This document shows positions 37,401 to 47,239 of a DNA stretch of 64,000 nt, one piece after another; position 1 is the stretch's first letter, and each line of letters opens with the position of its first letter. Source of the stretch: Aculops lycopersici. Its lineage: Eukaryota > Arthropoda > Arachnida > Trombidiformes > Eriophyidae. Location of the stretch: the NCBI GenBank assembly GCA_015350385.1, contig WNKI01000001.1, positions 1,295,870-1,359,869 of the forward strand. Direction: 5' to 3'. The notes under the pieces were generated by a model. That model saw only the letters and a list, made by a program, of their open reading frames with translations, was not told the DNA's origin and did no database searches. Made by a program: the position numbers and the translations under genes.

Positions 37401-40400
37401 TCATTATGTAGGCAAGCAGTCGCCTGGCTTGCTACCCAAACCTTGGCAAGCTGATAGTCTGACCAAATGAGTTAACTTGAGCACTCACTTTGTGGCTCGT
37501 AGTTGACTGCCACTGCTGCTACCGTGTTGGCGGTGATCTAGGTAATGGTAGTCGTGGTAGTTTTGGGGGTGGTAGTGGCGGTGGATATAGTGAATGTGGA
37601 AGTGGAAATGATAGTAATGGAATGACACTCAGACGTCCACAACAAGAGCAACACCGAGTATCCTGCCTAAGCGAAGATTTAGGCGCCATCCGAAGCTCGG
37701 GAAGTGGCACACGACACGAACGCATACCAACTCGATGCTAGAGCTCAATGAGACATTAAGCGCTTCAACTGGGTCGGCTGGCTATCTAGCGCTAAAGTCC
37801 TTTGTATCGAGTATTTGTTTCGCTCTCAAACATTCAGTTAAATTACGCCACTTTGGCATGCAACTCGACTGCTCGAAGGCCACTGAAATGCATGACTAAT
37901 GATCCTATTCAATGGTCACTTCACACTTCGTCGTCCATTTGAAAGTCTGCAAACTTTTGAGCGAATGAGAGCGGCAAAGTTTATCGTGATCATTGTCGTT
38001 GTTGTTGTTGTTGTTGTCGTCGTCGTTTAATTCAGTTTAGTTTAGTTTGGTGGGTCTCGTCTGGTTTGCATGCTAAACTATTACACCTACAAGACTGGGC
38101 AACCCTAGGTGCCGTCCAGACAGTAGTCGTCAAGCTGGAGGGAGGAAATGTAATTTATCTTGACGACGACGACCACGGCCACGGCCACGAACTTACCATG
38201 AGGAAGCAGACGAAGACGACGAGTTATTACCATCAACTTTGGCCCACCTTCCAGTTTCATGAGATGGAGCCATCTTGAGTTGAGGTTGATGATGTCAATG
38301 GGCATCAGTGACGGCGGCAGTCGTCGAAGACGTCAGTTATCTTGGCCGGCCAGCCGTTAGTCTGTCTATCTATCGAGGGAACTGAGTGGCTATCAACATC
38401 CGCTGACGACATTAGGTTGCCAAGCTCTCGTATTACCACTAGACACTGGCGCTTTGTTGTCAATGGAAATGTAGCGAGAGGATACCTCACTTCAACTTTA
38501 TCCCCAACTCAACACACGCACTAGATCCACTGGCTCAACGCAACACCAAATAGTCAGGTTGAGTTGTGTCAACGGCAGTGTTGTTATTGTTGCTGCTTCA
38601 ATCCGAAAACATATACCAGTGGGCTTTCCTCTCCCACTTCTGGCGGCCGACCGCCCAGCTAGCTGGCCGCCACTCACTTGATTAATGGGTCTAGCCAGCG
38701 AGCAAACTCGCGCTGGACCTTCAAGTTCCTCGTCCAGTTGCGGCGGCCCAGGCCTCATGAGATATTTGAGCCAGTCAACGGAGATGGTTGAGGCAGGCGG
38801 TGTTCGTGTTGTTGGCCTATGGAAAGCAAGTGAGCGTATGACAGTCGAGCGAACCCAACAAACCAAAACTTCCTCTCTCACCCTCTTCTCGACTGGCAAG
38901 CTTGCGTCGAGTTCAATCTACTCTCTCTCTCTTCTCCTCCACTGCCTTGGCAACTGAGAGCTGGCTTGTAAGAAACCGAGAGAGTATAGTTTAGTTTAGT
39001 TTGTTTTGGTTCATTCAGTTCAGTTTACCTTTGTGTGGTGGTGCAAAGTGCTACATTTGGGAGCCCCAAGCGCAAAGTGCATTCACGACCAAAAGAGACT
39101 GGCGGCTGGCTAGTGCGAGCTTTAAATGCTCGCTATCGCTAGCCTTTTGGGTGGAAGAGAATGAAGTCGTTGCTGCTACTTGGATAGCAACTATCTACCG
39201 TCGGCTAGATGGAGCGATCGACGAATGGTCTAGATTGAAGTTGAAGTTGAGGTTGAGGTTCAAATCCAAGTCCAAGCCGACGTTAGATGGACGTCGAAAG
39301 AGTTTGCAAACTTTTACCTGCTAACCTTCGGCGAATCTCAAATTGGCCGCTCATTTAAGACCAGCCAGCCAGCCAGCCAGCCAGTCAGCAGAGTAAACGA
39401 CCGACAGCCGGGTAGACAGTCGGGTGAAAGTGAGTGGTGAATTTGCACCAGGCGCTCGTTTACCTGCAAGTCTCGCCGCGTCGCGTCGCGTCGCGTCGCG
39501 TCTCGTCCCGTCTCGTCTCGTCTCGTCTCGTCTCGTCTCGTCTCGTCTCGTCTCGTCTCGTCTCGTCTCGTCTCGTCTCGTCTCGTCTCGTCTCGTCTCC
39601 ATAAAGGAACTTCTCAATCAGTCGACGTCTTCGCTAGTGGCAGTCTAAATGGGTGGTGAGCCAATACACTCACACACAACACCAGCCACCAGGTAGAGGA
39701 GGATGACGCGCGAGAGTGATTGCAATAGTGCAACGCAAATGGCCAATAGGCTCCCACTATTAGTGCTGTTGCCAATAAACTTGCACCAGACAAATTCATC
39801 AAGATTCTCTTTCTCTCGTTCGCTGGCCAGCCAGTTGGTTAGCTAACAAGACTATTTGCTCGACTGCTTACTAGCTTGCCAAATTCTCTAGATCTCCTTC
39901 TCTCGCACAAACGAGCGGCAGCAAGACCTAATTAGTCGGGTCTAGTCCAGTTGCTTGGAGACTTGATAGGACTCTGAGAAATTTCCGTTGCCTTACTCCG
40001 ATATCCATGCATCCAATATCATGTAGCAAATTAACTGGCCGCTGCCTTGTGCCGTTAAATTAATGAATGAATTATTTTGACGGCCATAGAGGCAGCAAAA
40101 GATGAGAATCTTCATCGGCAATCCGAATCTCGCATGACAACTAAACTAACTAATTATTCTACGAGAGTAAAGGGAGCACGCTATAGAGCAAAAATAAAAA
40201 GTCTACTTACCCTCTGAGCAGCTTGTATAGCATGCAACCCAAACTAAACCAATCGGCACTACTGTCATACGATTGGCCCTTGCACAAGACTTCCGGTGCC
40301 ATGTAGCCGTGAGTTCCAACTGAAGCTTGAGGTTTCTTCTTGCTAAAATCGCAGGCCAATCCGAGATCAGATATTCGCACGTGTCCATATTCGTCCAATA

Positions 40401-41370
40401 AAATGTTGGCCGGTTTTAGATCGCGATAAACAACGTGCCTGTTGTGCATATGCTCCAAACCCAAAACAACCTCGGCCGCGTAGAATCGCATCTCAGCTTC
40501 GCTAAACTTTCCATGCTGCGACAGGTGGTAGTGGAGGTCGCCGCCGTTCATGAGATCCAAAACGAAGTATAACTTTTCGGGTGTTTGAAAAGCATAGGTC
40601 ATATTGACAATGAATGGACAATCATCACCTGTACTAACTAAACTTAACATAATTCGCTCATTTAAAGCTAACATTTCACCTTGTTTCATCTTAATTCGTT
40701 TCTTATCTAAACATTTCATTGCGTACATCTTTCCCGTATCCGCCTTCCTGCATCCATAAACCTCACCGAAACCCCCGCGGCCAATGATCCGATGGAAGCT
40801 AAAATCGTTCATTGTCAATTGTATATTGAGCTCCAAATTTTTCCATTGACAAAATCTTGTATACTTCTCACTGTTTAAAAACTTTTCATACACCGACTCT
40901 AGGATGTCGAAGATAGTTTTAACATATGGTTGAAATAAGCTAGTTGGCACCTCGTTCTTCTTTAAATGACGCCAAACATGCTCGACGGCTTCAGCTGGGT
41001 ACCTATCGGTTCTACCCAATTCCTCGCCCATTATATAAGTATCATAAATCTCTTTTGCCTTTAATTCACGCTCCTTCTCCGTTTCTAATCGTTCGTATTT
41101 TCTAATCTCCTCATAGAAATATAATTGTGGCACTGGCTCACCGTGCAAAGTTTCACAATATTCCTTGAACAATAGGTAGCCCAACTTTTGGTTGAATATT
41201 TTCTCAAACGATACCTCATTGTTTTTCTCCATATACTTGTGCATCACACTACGGACACTTGGATCGGGCAAAACAATCTTCTTCGACGCCCTAGCGGCTG
41301 GAGTTGATTTGGACTTTTCCATTGCCATCAGGTAGGAGACGTCGGCCAGAACGGCCTCGAGATCGGCCAT
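16450..41370 (-). CDS. GRK2: G protein-coupled receptor kinase, GRK2/3 subfamily, with long C-terminal extension
   Basis: Four exons on the minus strand: 41370-40211, 19477-19411, 19297-18623 and 18156-16450. All junctions keep frame and rebuild conserved sequence (LLRG/HSPFRQHKTRDKHEIDRM; MTMTM/VVEMPDSF; FTNS/DEIGLKEW). Protein about 1202 residues. Order: N-terminal helix, RGS-homology region (about 54-175), AGC-type kinase (about 190-455) with glycine loop GRGGFGEVYG, Lys219, RDLKPAN (Asp317) and the GRK-typical DLG (335-337), then a PH domain (about 555-650) that in this subfamily binds G-beta-gamma and phosphoinositides. It phosphorylates active GPCRs at the plasma membrane. Family members end soon after the PH domain (about 690 residues). 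Here about 540 more residues follow, rich in Ala, Ser, Thr and His, with an Ala run and a 12-His run. Intron 1 is about 20.7 kb and contains another gene. AATAAA (coding strand) at 16347-16352. Confidence 0.9.
19478..25122. other. 3' part of GRK2 intron 1, downstream of the nested-gene start
   Basis: Intronic with respect to GRK2 and upstream of the nested acyltransferase. I see no recognisable gene. It contains (TTG)n(CTG)n at 20654-20690, CT runs near 20766-20783 and 21871-21892, (GTC)n at 22398-22421 and many short words shared with other non-coding parts of the window. The promoter of the nested gene should lie near its right end, but no clear core element is visible. Confidence 0.5.
20654..20690. 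repeat. (TTG)n(CTG)n triplet repeat
   Basis: A compound triplet run in GRK2 intron 1. It is open in several frames and creates spurious homopolymer ORFs (poly-Cys, poly-Leu, poly-Val). Confidence 0.9.
25123..29070 (+). CDS. NRF-6-like membrane acyltransferase, nested in GRK2 intron 1
   Basis: Single-exon gene of 1315 residues from the ATG at 25123; the frame is open about 24 codons further up with no ATG. A hydrophobic stretch (HLVLCLMVVLLSGELDYLI) near residues 25-50 may be a signal or anchor. Residues about 250-405 form an NRF-type extracellular domain (CAAHLDQL, KWYGSYDGCLDTK, FRYCLGSL, LRVGLCLPESCDSS). Residues about 715-1280 form an acyltransferase-3 membrane domain: LNALKVIALVWIIAGHCIFYL, NRYLRILPTYLVVYAWVKL, GGWYLSADMQFMVMAAPLLALL and HLTFEMPVSRLID. 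C. elegans nrf-6 acts in lipid transport to embryos and fluoxetine response; the enzyme substrate in animals is not settled. Two polar low-complexity loops interrupt the membrane part (near 27490-27680 and 28020-28250). It runs opposite to GRK2. Confidence 0.87.
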   Translation: MITLLNSMRPSPLAGDAGSFHLNFRRHLVLCLMVVLLSGELDYLIWRRLGLSSNLIENKEPTSGSRLANSNKIMRVKLAKAAEIQTRNLNQLNVEPNPWDSMRYNQNHHQFHQTPPQSLGGGSNLQLDQASTNNNNNHNYYEKQLPQLNDDTDDEFNLIEIVLSYIDYWMPTVNLNYTLNYGRRFPAAQLDSDVENYYVEQYPNNMTLEELQLSSVKAALRVAPMPLSTSWGYESRAEMRMSSLPVQSDSRCAAHLDQLSQRLDSIMTSVQSPTIDTQVDSPGQAPRHRATPVENLEANQLYKSQDLQMLRYMDTFGHVPSDLLRGNVKWYGSYDGCLDTKLKANPSMGGTRRMKFRYCLGSLKSINWRRAGKQLEEQQRSYSLGTHDLDNKLDNYFLRVGLCLPESCDSSVLEFSKENGETIEKLLKFNLLKPFNSDHYYLSDLYCLPDLRSPLRTIPLFGKLLILVSLGWLGLIALATSIHLNVEKFYTKAVREIRRKQKMDELIKNYEQNGTANESDEETRVAISAASIREREMDGENQANEFKESDILHLKQNWIRLNVFVWDKFTGGRGSLWPGVDFIQCLSLYSNWLKYTNKLKLSVAQLHLDEQRRARIKLRNQQLVERVRSKKTVAFANSPLQVDTAAAAATTTTSQLPTTSQLRKTTPSTSNVNNGSAPSANFDFDRELSRRLVVKDEVDEMESDTIKKRVDTSSLNALKVIALVWIIAGHCIFYLVGAIENGAMLKKYVRNIVAFALANGAMYITELFFVITGCLSAYLAFKYNTYKLAVPFDSDNDIFEAHAGNRADIRTNLRTDHTKSTNLEGEEGASLKGKCDTGSTNGGGASGPETELAYLEHRIFRAPFWLLMIINRYLRILPTYLVVYAWVKLVSVYVGGYGPTWDYAVSANSMRRACVQESWLPVLSLTTNFVDIYRHCIVGGWYLSADMQFMVMAAPLLALLAACQRKRSANSAKSKVLPPISLNNSSMKQQVSYSQKQQQLTFINSQTNSPSASPDALVSDQMELRNDNGSGSGRDRFNRENQIKLDRRLIGGYLVIVLLALASGLLAIIYGIFMSQLDLGYILKFVPHAVAVLSKNIAMYTNSVFRFRAFAFGLILGHLLYLHEFNLIRLPKFIQQHGSKITSIAATIGFLLMFLPVLYPKDKLIISHDVTVILMILTATGVDLFLCLLIFLVCIGKAPKFALFLLNSPFWSVLSSLSLCAFLVHTEIIILLTTRLMPLPSVQYSALLLFFCATLILTYSLALGLHLTFEMPVSRLIDTIMRKYVSKSRTKKEQENELVRSDTKTAGVGSLNNNK
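29071..40210. other. 5' part of GRK2 intron 1 without recognisable genes
   Basis: About 11 kb. The short ORFs here have no family features I can name. Visible content: a run of nine C near 29120, GT-rich tract near 29781-29805, AGCAAT repeats at 35222-35270, (GA)n near 35733-35752, (GTT)n and (GTC)n near 37999-38028, CAGC repeats at 39362-39385, and the TCTCG array at 39476-39599. Exact copies of GGCAAGCTAG or its complement occur at 30416, 32157, 33725, 36333, 36632 and 39871. A 10-bp hairpin lies at 34724-34751. Confidence 0.5.
39476..39599. repeat. (TCTCG)n minisatellite
   Basis: A pentamer array: a few CGTCG-type units followed by about 20 near-perfect TCTCG units, in GRK2 intron 1 about 600 bp downstream of exon 1. 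Because the unit is 5 bases and lacks stops, it is open in several frames and produces spurious repetitive ORFs on both strands. Confidence 0.95.
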
Positions 41371-44243
41371 CTTTGTTTACTTCTCGTTAACTTGATCTTA
41401 TAACTTCGTATATTGAAACTTGACTAGACTTATTATTAGGGAGGTATTATGCAATATTATATAATATAATATTAGCCCTTGACTAGACTGACAGCCACTC
41501 AAACAGGTTGGCGGACTTTGAGCAATTCCAACCTAGCTCAATAAAAAGAGCCACTAGGCTACTGACAAGAGCTAGCGACTTTCTCTTTCCTCGTTCCAAC
41601 ACTTGGATTTCACTCTGGCTTTGTTTTATTTGATTGAGTTATAGAGTTGACTTTGATCTTTAGCTTCATATTTGGCCTATCCAATAATAATAGTAAAAAC
41701 ATACTCAATGTTGTGATTAAACGATTGTCTTACTTTCTGGTTGCCGGCTTTCTGTCGCTAGCTTCAAGTTACAAATTTGGTTTGTTGTTGTTGAGGTGAT
41801 GACTCTTCGATGGTTGGTCTTGTTCGTAGTGATCTATCGCAAGCATCGTTGTGTCTATTGCTAGTATGTCGATTTGTTCTAAACTTGTCTTGTTTCGCTT
41901 GATGTTGAATGTTGTTATTGTTTTGCTTGCGTAACTAGCGTCGGTTTTATCCTTGCAGCATGCGCAAACTTTGTATGCCTGCTTGCCTGCCTCTCTCTCC
42001 CTGAACTTTGCAACTCTCGCCTCTCTCTCTCTCTCTTCGATCGAAAGTTGGAGGACTCAAGCTGACTGGTCTTTTCGTTTCATTGATCTAGTTTATGTCT
42101 AGTTGTCTGTGGTCTAGTTTTGGTAACAAACTCATCTTAGTCAAAGTGCCAGATTAGCCGGGAGTTAGTGCCAAAATCAGCTGATAATGTTCATGTTTTT
42201 TTCATTAAAATTACTTGTTTTGATTCCAACTGCACACAAAAATCCCATTGTGCTTGTCACTCATTCGCTCGCTCGCTCGCACTCACTTCGCACTTTCGCC
42301 TTGCCTCGCCTCGTCTCGCTCGCTTGCTGTATTTCTCTGTGAATGCGTTTCTGTATGAGAGAGACACGGAGTCGCTAGCTCCGCTCACTTCAACTCCCGT
42401 TTATCGAATGACCGAGTTTGCTGGTCGCTAGCGCCGCTGCTGTTTCTGCTCTGCCGTCGCCGTCGCCTCTGCTGGTTGCTGAGATCTCTGTTCCCATTCA
42501 CATGCGCATTGGTATCTATGGTCGCCGATGCTATTGTCTCTGATTATACCATTCCTGCAGCAAGCAGATCCAACCTCAGGAAACCTCAACGCCTTTTGAC
42601 CCAGCCAACAATCTCTGCTCGTTGAACCGAGTGGATGGATAGGCAAATAGACATCGGAACACAACAATTTGAATTGAGCAACAACAACAATGAGTTTCTC
42701 ACGATTTTGGTGGCCGCTATACGAACCAATTTCGCAAACGGAAATAAAGCCGACGTCTATCGATGAAGAGGGCGACGACGATGACGACGTCAGTTCGCAA
42801 CCTAGGATCTAGAAACTCGGCAAACTAGCGAGAGAGATGGCAAGAGCATCGGCGATGACGCGCAATTTCTCTAGCTAGCTAAGTAGCGAGTGGAAGCGGA
42901 AACCGCAAGCTGGAAACAAGGACTGCTGCGCAACAATAACAATAACTACGCTGCCTCATCAGCAAAATCACTCGCGAAATCTAGAGAACTCGTTGAGCAA
43001 TACTAGCGCTTCTTTTTTAGATTTGATCTCTCAAAAACACAAACGAGCTTGCGTTTCCCCAATCTGCAGATCCTCGCCGCCGGCGTCACCCTCTTCAAAG
43101 TCTCACCAAAGCCGCTCGGCCATCAGTTTAATGGATTGCCAATGTTATCAGTTGATGCTGATTTTAGTGCTTCTCGTACAACTCTCTCCACTAACTCTCG
43201 CCAAACTGCATCGCCTCAGGAAGCCTCCCGCAGTTAGCCAAGTCAGTCAGTCTCTTAACTTGCTTGTCTTTTTCCCTCTCAAGAGTTGATAGAGTTAAAG
43301 ATTCTAGCATGCGATCAAACGAAAGTGAGCAAAAGATTGAATAAAGCGACGATGACGATGAAGACGAAGACAGAGTAGTAAGCAAACGAGGAGGCGAGAC
43401 AACATCAACAATCCACGAGTTGTCTAGTTTCTCTTGTTGATGACTTTTACCCAACAAACTAGCTGCTAGTCGTCTTCCTCTCATCCAACTCCTCGAGATG
43501 CTAACTCTCTATGCAGATTAAGAAGAACCGAATGTTTACCCCTCGTCTCTGTCTCCTTCTCTTTAGCGATTATCAGCAATAGCATTGGCTGCGGTATTTG
43601 CAAATAAGAGGCCCGCTAGCGCGACTCAAGTGGCCAGCTGCCAGCGGAAGTCGAAGCAATCGCTCGGCGCTCGATGGTCTCGTCAGCGAGCAAGCGGCCT
43701 AGTGAGTCACAAACTTGGCGCCTAGCGGCGTTATTGGCGAGTCGCTAGTCGATTGGGTGTTGCTTTGTGATGTGATGCGACGTGATGCTATCTAGCGACA
43801 CACAAACGACCAAAGCTGATGGAGAGTCTAGCTGGCTGTGCAAATTGCAATTGGATTTCTGATGCTCTAGAAAAACTCATCCGTTGTTTTAACACTCGCA
43901 ATGGAAGTGGCGCCGTCAAGCGACGTCAAATTGAGCTGCAGCGAGAGTAATCAATTTGACGTGCCAAACGGAATTTGATACTGGTACTTCTTCAGTCTCG
44001 ATCTTGGCTTTCTTTCGGTCGCAAACTCAGTCCCATTTGCGCCAGACAAGAACGCTCTCTTCCCTTCCACTCACAAATATTAGTGCTGCTATATACGACC
44101 GAGACGACGTCGACGTCAGTAATAGCATCACCAGCAACAACATTCTAGATTTGGATTAGAACTTGGCCTCATATTGTTTATGTGTGTGTGGGTGATGGGT
44201 GAAATGTTGATTGAATGTTGGTCTTTATTGCAATTGATCATCA
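41371..44243. other. GRK2 upstream region
   Basis: No convincing gene. It should contain the GRK2 promoter and 5' UTR on the minus strand. AT-rich just upstream of the start codon (about 41440-41475), with CT runs near 42019-42035, TCGC runs near 42263-42282 and mixed low-complexity sequence. One short ORF (43126-43230, +) has a hydrophobic start resembling a signal peptide but no continuing exon that I can find. Confidence 0.45.
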
Positions 44244-44567
44244 TTATCCACAGGCTCCGCCGGCGCAGCCTCCCATCGGCATCGGTGGCGGGGGCAAATC
44301 TGTTACACTCTTGAATCCTCTCGGTCCAAATTTCCTTGGCCCGCCACCACTACCTCCACTTCCACCGGAGCCACCGCCACCTCCCGAGGGAAAGCTATAC
44401 TTTGGTCTCCCTAAATCATCATCCTTCTTTCTCGCGGTCGTGGCATCCTCGATTCCAATCAACGATTTGAAAAACAATACAATGAATGTAACAACTTTCC
44501 AGAAAATATTTGTTGGCGAGGGTCGCGAATCATCGATGACTTCGCCGCGAGAATTAATATAAACCAT
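44244..44567 (-). CDS. SELENOK: Selenoprotein K homologue with cysteine in place of selenocysteine
   Basis: 107 residues, close to the usual SelK length. It begins MVYINSRGEVIDDSRPSP (human SelK begins MVYISNGQVLDSRSQSP), then one membrane helix (FWKVVTFIVLFFKSLIGI, residues 22-39), a basic/polar segment and a glycine-rich tail with RKFGPRGFKSVTDLPPPPMP. It ends GGCAGGACG. In vertebrates the tail is GGUGR with selenocysteine; here that position (residue 101) is Cys, with a second Cys at 106. The stop is TAA followed at once by TGA. SelK is an ER membrane protein that partners the palmitoyltransferase DHHC6 and takes part in ERAD. TTTATT (AATAAA on the coding strand) at 44224-44229. Divergent from the EMC8/9 chimera. 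Confidence 0.88.
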   Translation of the reverse strand: MVYINSRGEVIDDSRPSPTNIFWKVVTFIVLFFKSLIGIEDATTARKKDDDLGRPKYSFPSGGGGGSGGSGGSGGGPRKFGPRGFKSVTDLPPPPMPMGGCAGGACG

Positions 44568-44967
44568 ACCTCTTTGTTCCGTTTCTCTCCTGTATCTTCT
44601 CTCTGAATAAAGATATGATTATTGAGTAATATTTCAATTAACGAACGCAGTTATAGAATTAATAACTAACAATACCTCTAACGGAATTTGTCTTGTTTTG
44701 TTTTGTCAGGTTCATCAGGTAAATGAATAATGTGTTGGATCTGCTGTTGTTGTTATGATGACTCTGTGTTTAGTCTCTACTCAACGATGCCGCTGAAGTT
44801 CAGCGGCTGAACCTTTGACGTTGCGAGGGCAGGAGAAACGAATGGAAAAATGCTGCGCAAGCAGTGTTCGCTCACTGCAAAACTCAAATAAACCTACATT
44901 GATAAGTAATTTATCCACCATCCTAATCATATAACATAGTATTAGTATATCGGTTACGGTAACAATT

Positions 44968-45783
44968 ATGGAGCACCAACTTGACTCTAGCTCTCAGGCT
45001 GTGAGAAAGATATTGCAACAATCCAACAGAGATCCTCATGAGCCTCGCTCGGGCCTTTTACTGTCACCAGCCGACCAAGAAGACTCAAAGGAGATTAAGG
45101 CCACGGAGGCAATACCCCTTTCTCATGCACCTGAATTCGAGAATGCACTAACTTGCATCGAAGACTATGCAAGAGATCGAGACCTTGTCATATCAGGCCA
45201 CCACAAATCAGAACCCTCGGACAACGACGAAAATACCAATGAGGCCTTAGAACAGAGAGCCCTGGAAAGGCTCGGCGGATCTTATCCCAAAGCCATCCTA
45301 TGCGTTCCAAATTTTGATACCAGAGAGGATGGGGATGGAAAGAAGATCAAGGGCCGAAGAATTAGATATGATTATACGCCAATAGGTTATTCATGGTCCA
45401 GAAAGATACTCGAGTTAGTTGGAAACAAGGCAAGATTGATGGAAAGTTTTTCTTGGCTTTCAACTGTAGGCGGCGGCTTCTCGGCTCTCGGCGAACGAGA
45501 TGATAAGTGGTCCTTAAGAGCCGGGGCATTATCTCTTGGCCAACAACTTCATCTTGCCGAACTCCTTGGCGACGAGAGACTCAAGGTTATGTGTCACCTG
45601 TTCGCCGCTTTAGCAGCTTTACAATTGGATAACAAGCATTTCTGCGTGAACTACCTTAGAAGAGTTATAATACCCCTAATGAATTCTCTGCCATACAAGG
45701 ATCCCATTTTGACGAACATATTGAGGCACATTTGCTTCAGATTGAAATCCAATGGCAAACCGAGATATTTGACTGCCTCGTGA
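44968..45783 (+). CDS. Chimeric protein: EMC8/9 N-terminal half fused to an unrelated conserved domain
   Basis: 271 residues, single exon. Residues 1-118 are clearly homologous to the intact EMC8/9 gene at 47728: both have LLSPADQE, a TEAIP/TETIP strand, FE-AL--IE-YA-DR-LVISG and SYP-AILCVP-FD. From about residue 128 the protein changes completely to YDYTPIGYSWSRKILELVGN, SFSWLSTVGGGFSALGE and a helical region (LAELLGDERLKVMCHLFAAL) up to residue 271. The second part looks like a conserved uncharacterised animal family, but I cannot name it with certainty. The switch point is near 45320-45350. Upstream bases around ACATAGTATTA are also shared with the downstream copy, pointing to DNA-level tandem duplication. 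AATAAA at 45796-45801, 13 bp after the stop, supports a real transcript end. Confidence 0.8.
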   Translation: MEHQLDSSSQAVRKILQQSNRDPHEPRSGLLLSPADQEDSKEIKATEAIPLSHAPEFENALTCIEDYARDRDLVISGHHKSEPSDNDENTNEALEQRALERLGGSYPKAILCVPNFDTREDGDGKKIKGRRIRYDYTPIGYSWSRKILELVGNKARLMESFSWLSTVGGGFSALGERDDKWSLRAGALSLGQQLHLAELLGDERLKVMCHLFAALAALQLDNKHFCVNYLRRVIIPLMNSLPYKDPILTNILRHICFRLKSNGKPRYLTAS

Positions 45784-46231
45784 TAGTAGAATATTAATAA
45801 ATTGGAAGGAAAAAGATTAGGATAGATTGCAAATGTGATGTCCATGTTGTCTCGCAGAGCAGAGTTGAGTTTTGCAAAGATCAACATCGATAAATAAAAA
45901 CACTCAAGGCCTTCAGCATGCCAAGGCTAACCATGTTCGAAATGGACATATAGTCCAAATGTCAAAATTCTATTGAAGTCGACGGATCTTTCATAAGTGC
46001 TCGGGTTCTGAGCGTTTGCATTCGATACCGGCCAAGCTTGTTGGCGCGCTTTGAGTCCATTCAAGTTGGATAAGTTTCGTGCTGCGCAAAGTGTGCGCCA
46101 GTAGAAAATCATTGTGTTTACCTCTTTATTGATCGTACAGTCGGTGAATTTTATTTTGCGAATTTCTCGCGCACGCAGCGACTACACAATGGCGCCTACG
46201 TTTGAAGTGAGCATCGATTACATTAGATAGA

Positions 46232-47239
46232 TTAGTATTTGGTTGAAGCACCTCTAGCTTCGACTATCTTTCTCATTCTGGTGTTAAGTGATGTATACAA
46301 GTTATCGATTGTAATTTGTGGTATCTGTCGCCACTTTCTCTCGGCCAAACGGCGGAATGGGGCGCCAAATTGGGTCTGGCCATAAGTGAAACAATGTTCT
46401 TTGAGTAGTGATTTCAAAATGGCCCACATATTTTCAATAATATTCATATCCGGTGAATATGGAGGGATTCTAACAAAATAGCGACTGAGATCGCGTTGCC
46501 TCATGAAGCGAACTGTATAGTTAGAGTCAGAAAATTTTGCATTGTCGTGAATTATCAAAAAGTCATCGTGACCAAATTCACGTCTCAATTTTTGGACCAT
46601 GTCAGTTACAATCTCACAATAAAGAATCTGATCCATTCTCTCATAGAAGTAAAGCTGACCAACTCCATTAATTGAAACCCATGAGAAGTAGTTGAGTCGT
46701 CCGGTTTTGTTGTGATGATGATAGATGAAATCATTATTGAATCTGTCCCCTCGCTTGCGATAGACATGTCGCCTTTGGTAACCTGAGTTGTCACATCCGG
46801 ATTCGTCAGTGAACACAATCTTGTTCCAATACGCTTGCGGCCAATATGACCGCCGGATAGCAACCTGTAGTCGCAGCTCTTTGTTGGCTTCATTTATCAA
46901 GAACTTTCTAGCTGAGACTCGGCGATTGATGCCTCGGAGTCGGAGGCACTTGTCAACAGTGCGACTGCAAACCTGCAGCCGCAACCGGAATTTTATCTCC
47001 TCCGCCGTGAGGAATGGATTGGACTTCCACAGATTTACAATGTTAGTCTCTTGTGCTAGGCTTAGTTTTTTGGTTCGTGTTGACTTTTTCCTCCCTGTTC
47101 GTTTGGTTTCACGATAGATTTGGACGCGACGATAGATAGTTGAAACATGACAGTTGAACTGTTGCGCAATCTGACGGACCGGCTCTTTCTTAGCGATTCT
47201 GATTAAAATTTCAATTAGCTGGTCGGACGAGATGCCCAT
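46232..47239 (-). CDS. Tc1/mariner-type transposase (DD36E)
   Basis: 335 residues with no internal stop. The N-terminus holds a helix-turn-helix (IAQQFNCHVSTIYRRVQIYRE, about 24-44) and a second DNA-binding part with basic stretches (RKKSTRTKK). The catalytic triad appears as Asp145 in FTDESGCD, Asp232 in IIHDNAK and Glu269 in PDMNIIENMW. There are 36 residues between the second Asp and the Glu, so the spacing is DD36E rather than the DD34E of classical Tc1. A DD36E group (Incomer) has been described within Tc1; assignment to it is inference. The enzyme would cut and paste the surrounding element into TA sites. Confidence 0.93.
   Translation of the reverse strand: MGISSDQLIEILIRIAKKEPVRQIAQQFNCHVSTIYRRVQIYRETKRTGRKKSTRTKKLSLAQETNIVNLWKSNPFLTAEEIKFRLRLQVCSRTVDKCLRLRGINRRVSARKFLINEANKELRLQVAIRRSYWPQAYWNKIVFTDESGCDNSGYQRRHVYRKRGDRFNNDFIYHHHNKTGRLNYFSWVSINGVGQLYFYERMDQILYCEIVTDMVQKLRREFGHDDFLIIHDNAKFSDSNYTVRFMRQRDLSRYFVRIPPYSPDMNIIENMWAILKSLLKEHCFTYGQTQFGAPFRRLAERKWRQIPQITIDNLYTSLNTRMRKIVEARGASTKY

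Noticed and set aside
39351..39617. ORF encoding ETRRD repeats
   Set aside because: Translation of the TCTCG pentamer array, which is open in several frames by composition alone.
43126..43289. Possible secreted-protein first exon (MDCQCYQLMLILVLLVQL)
   Set aside because: Short, with no continuing exon or polyadenylation signal recognised; kept only as a note.
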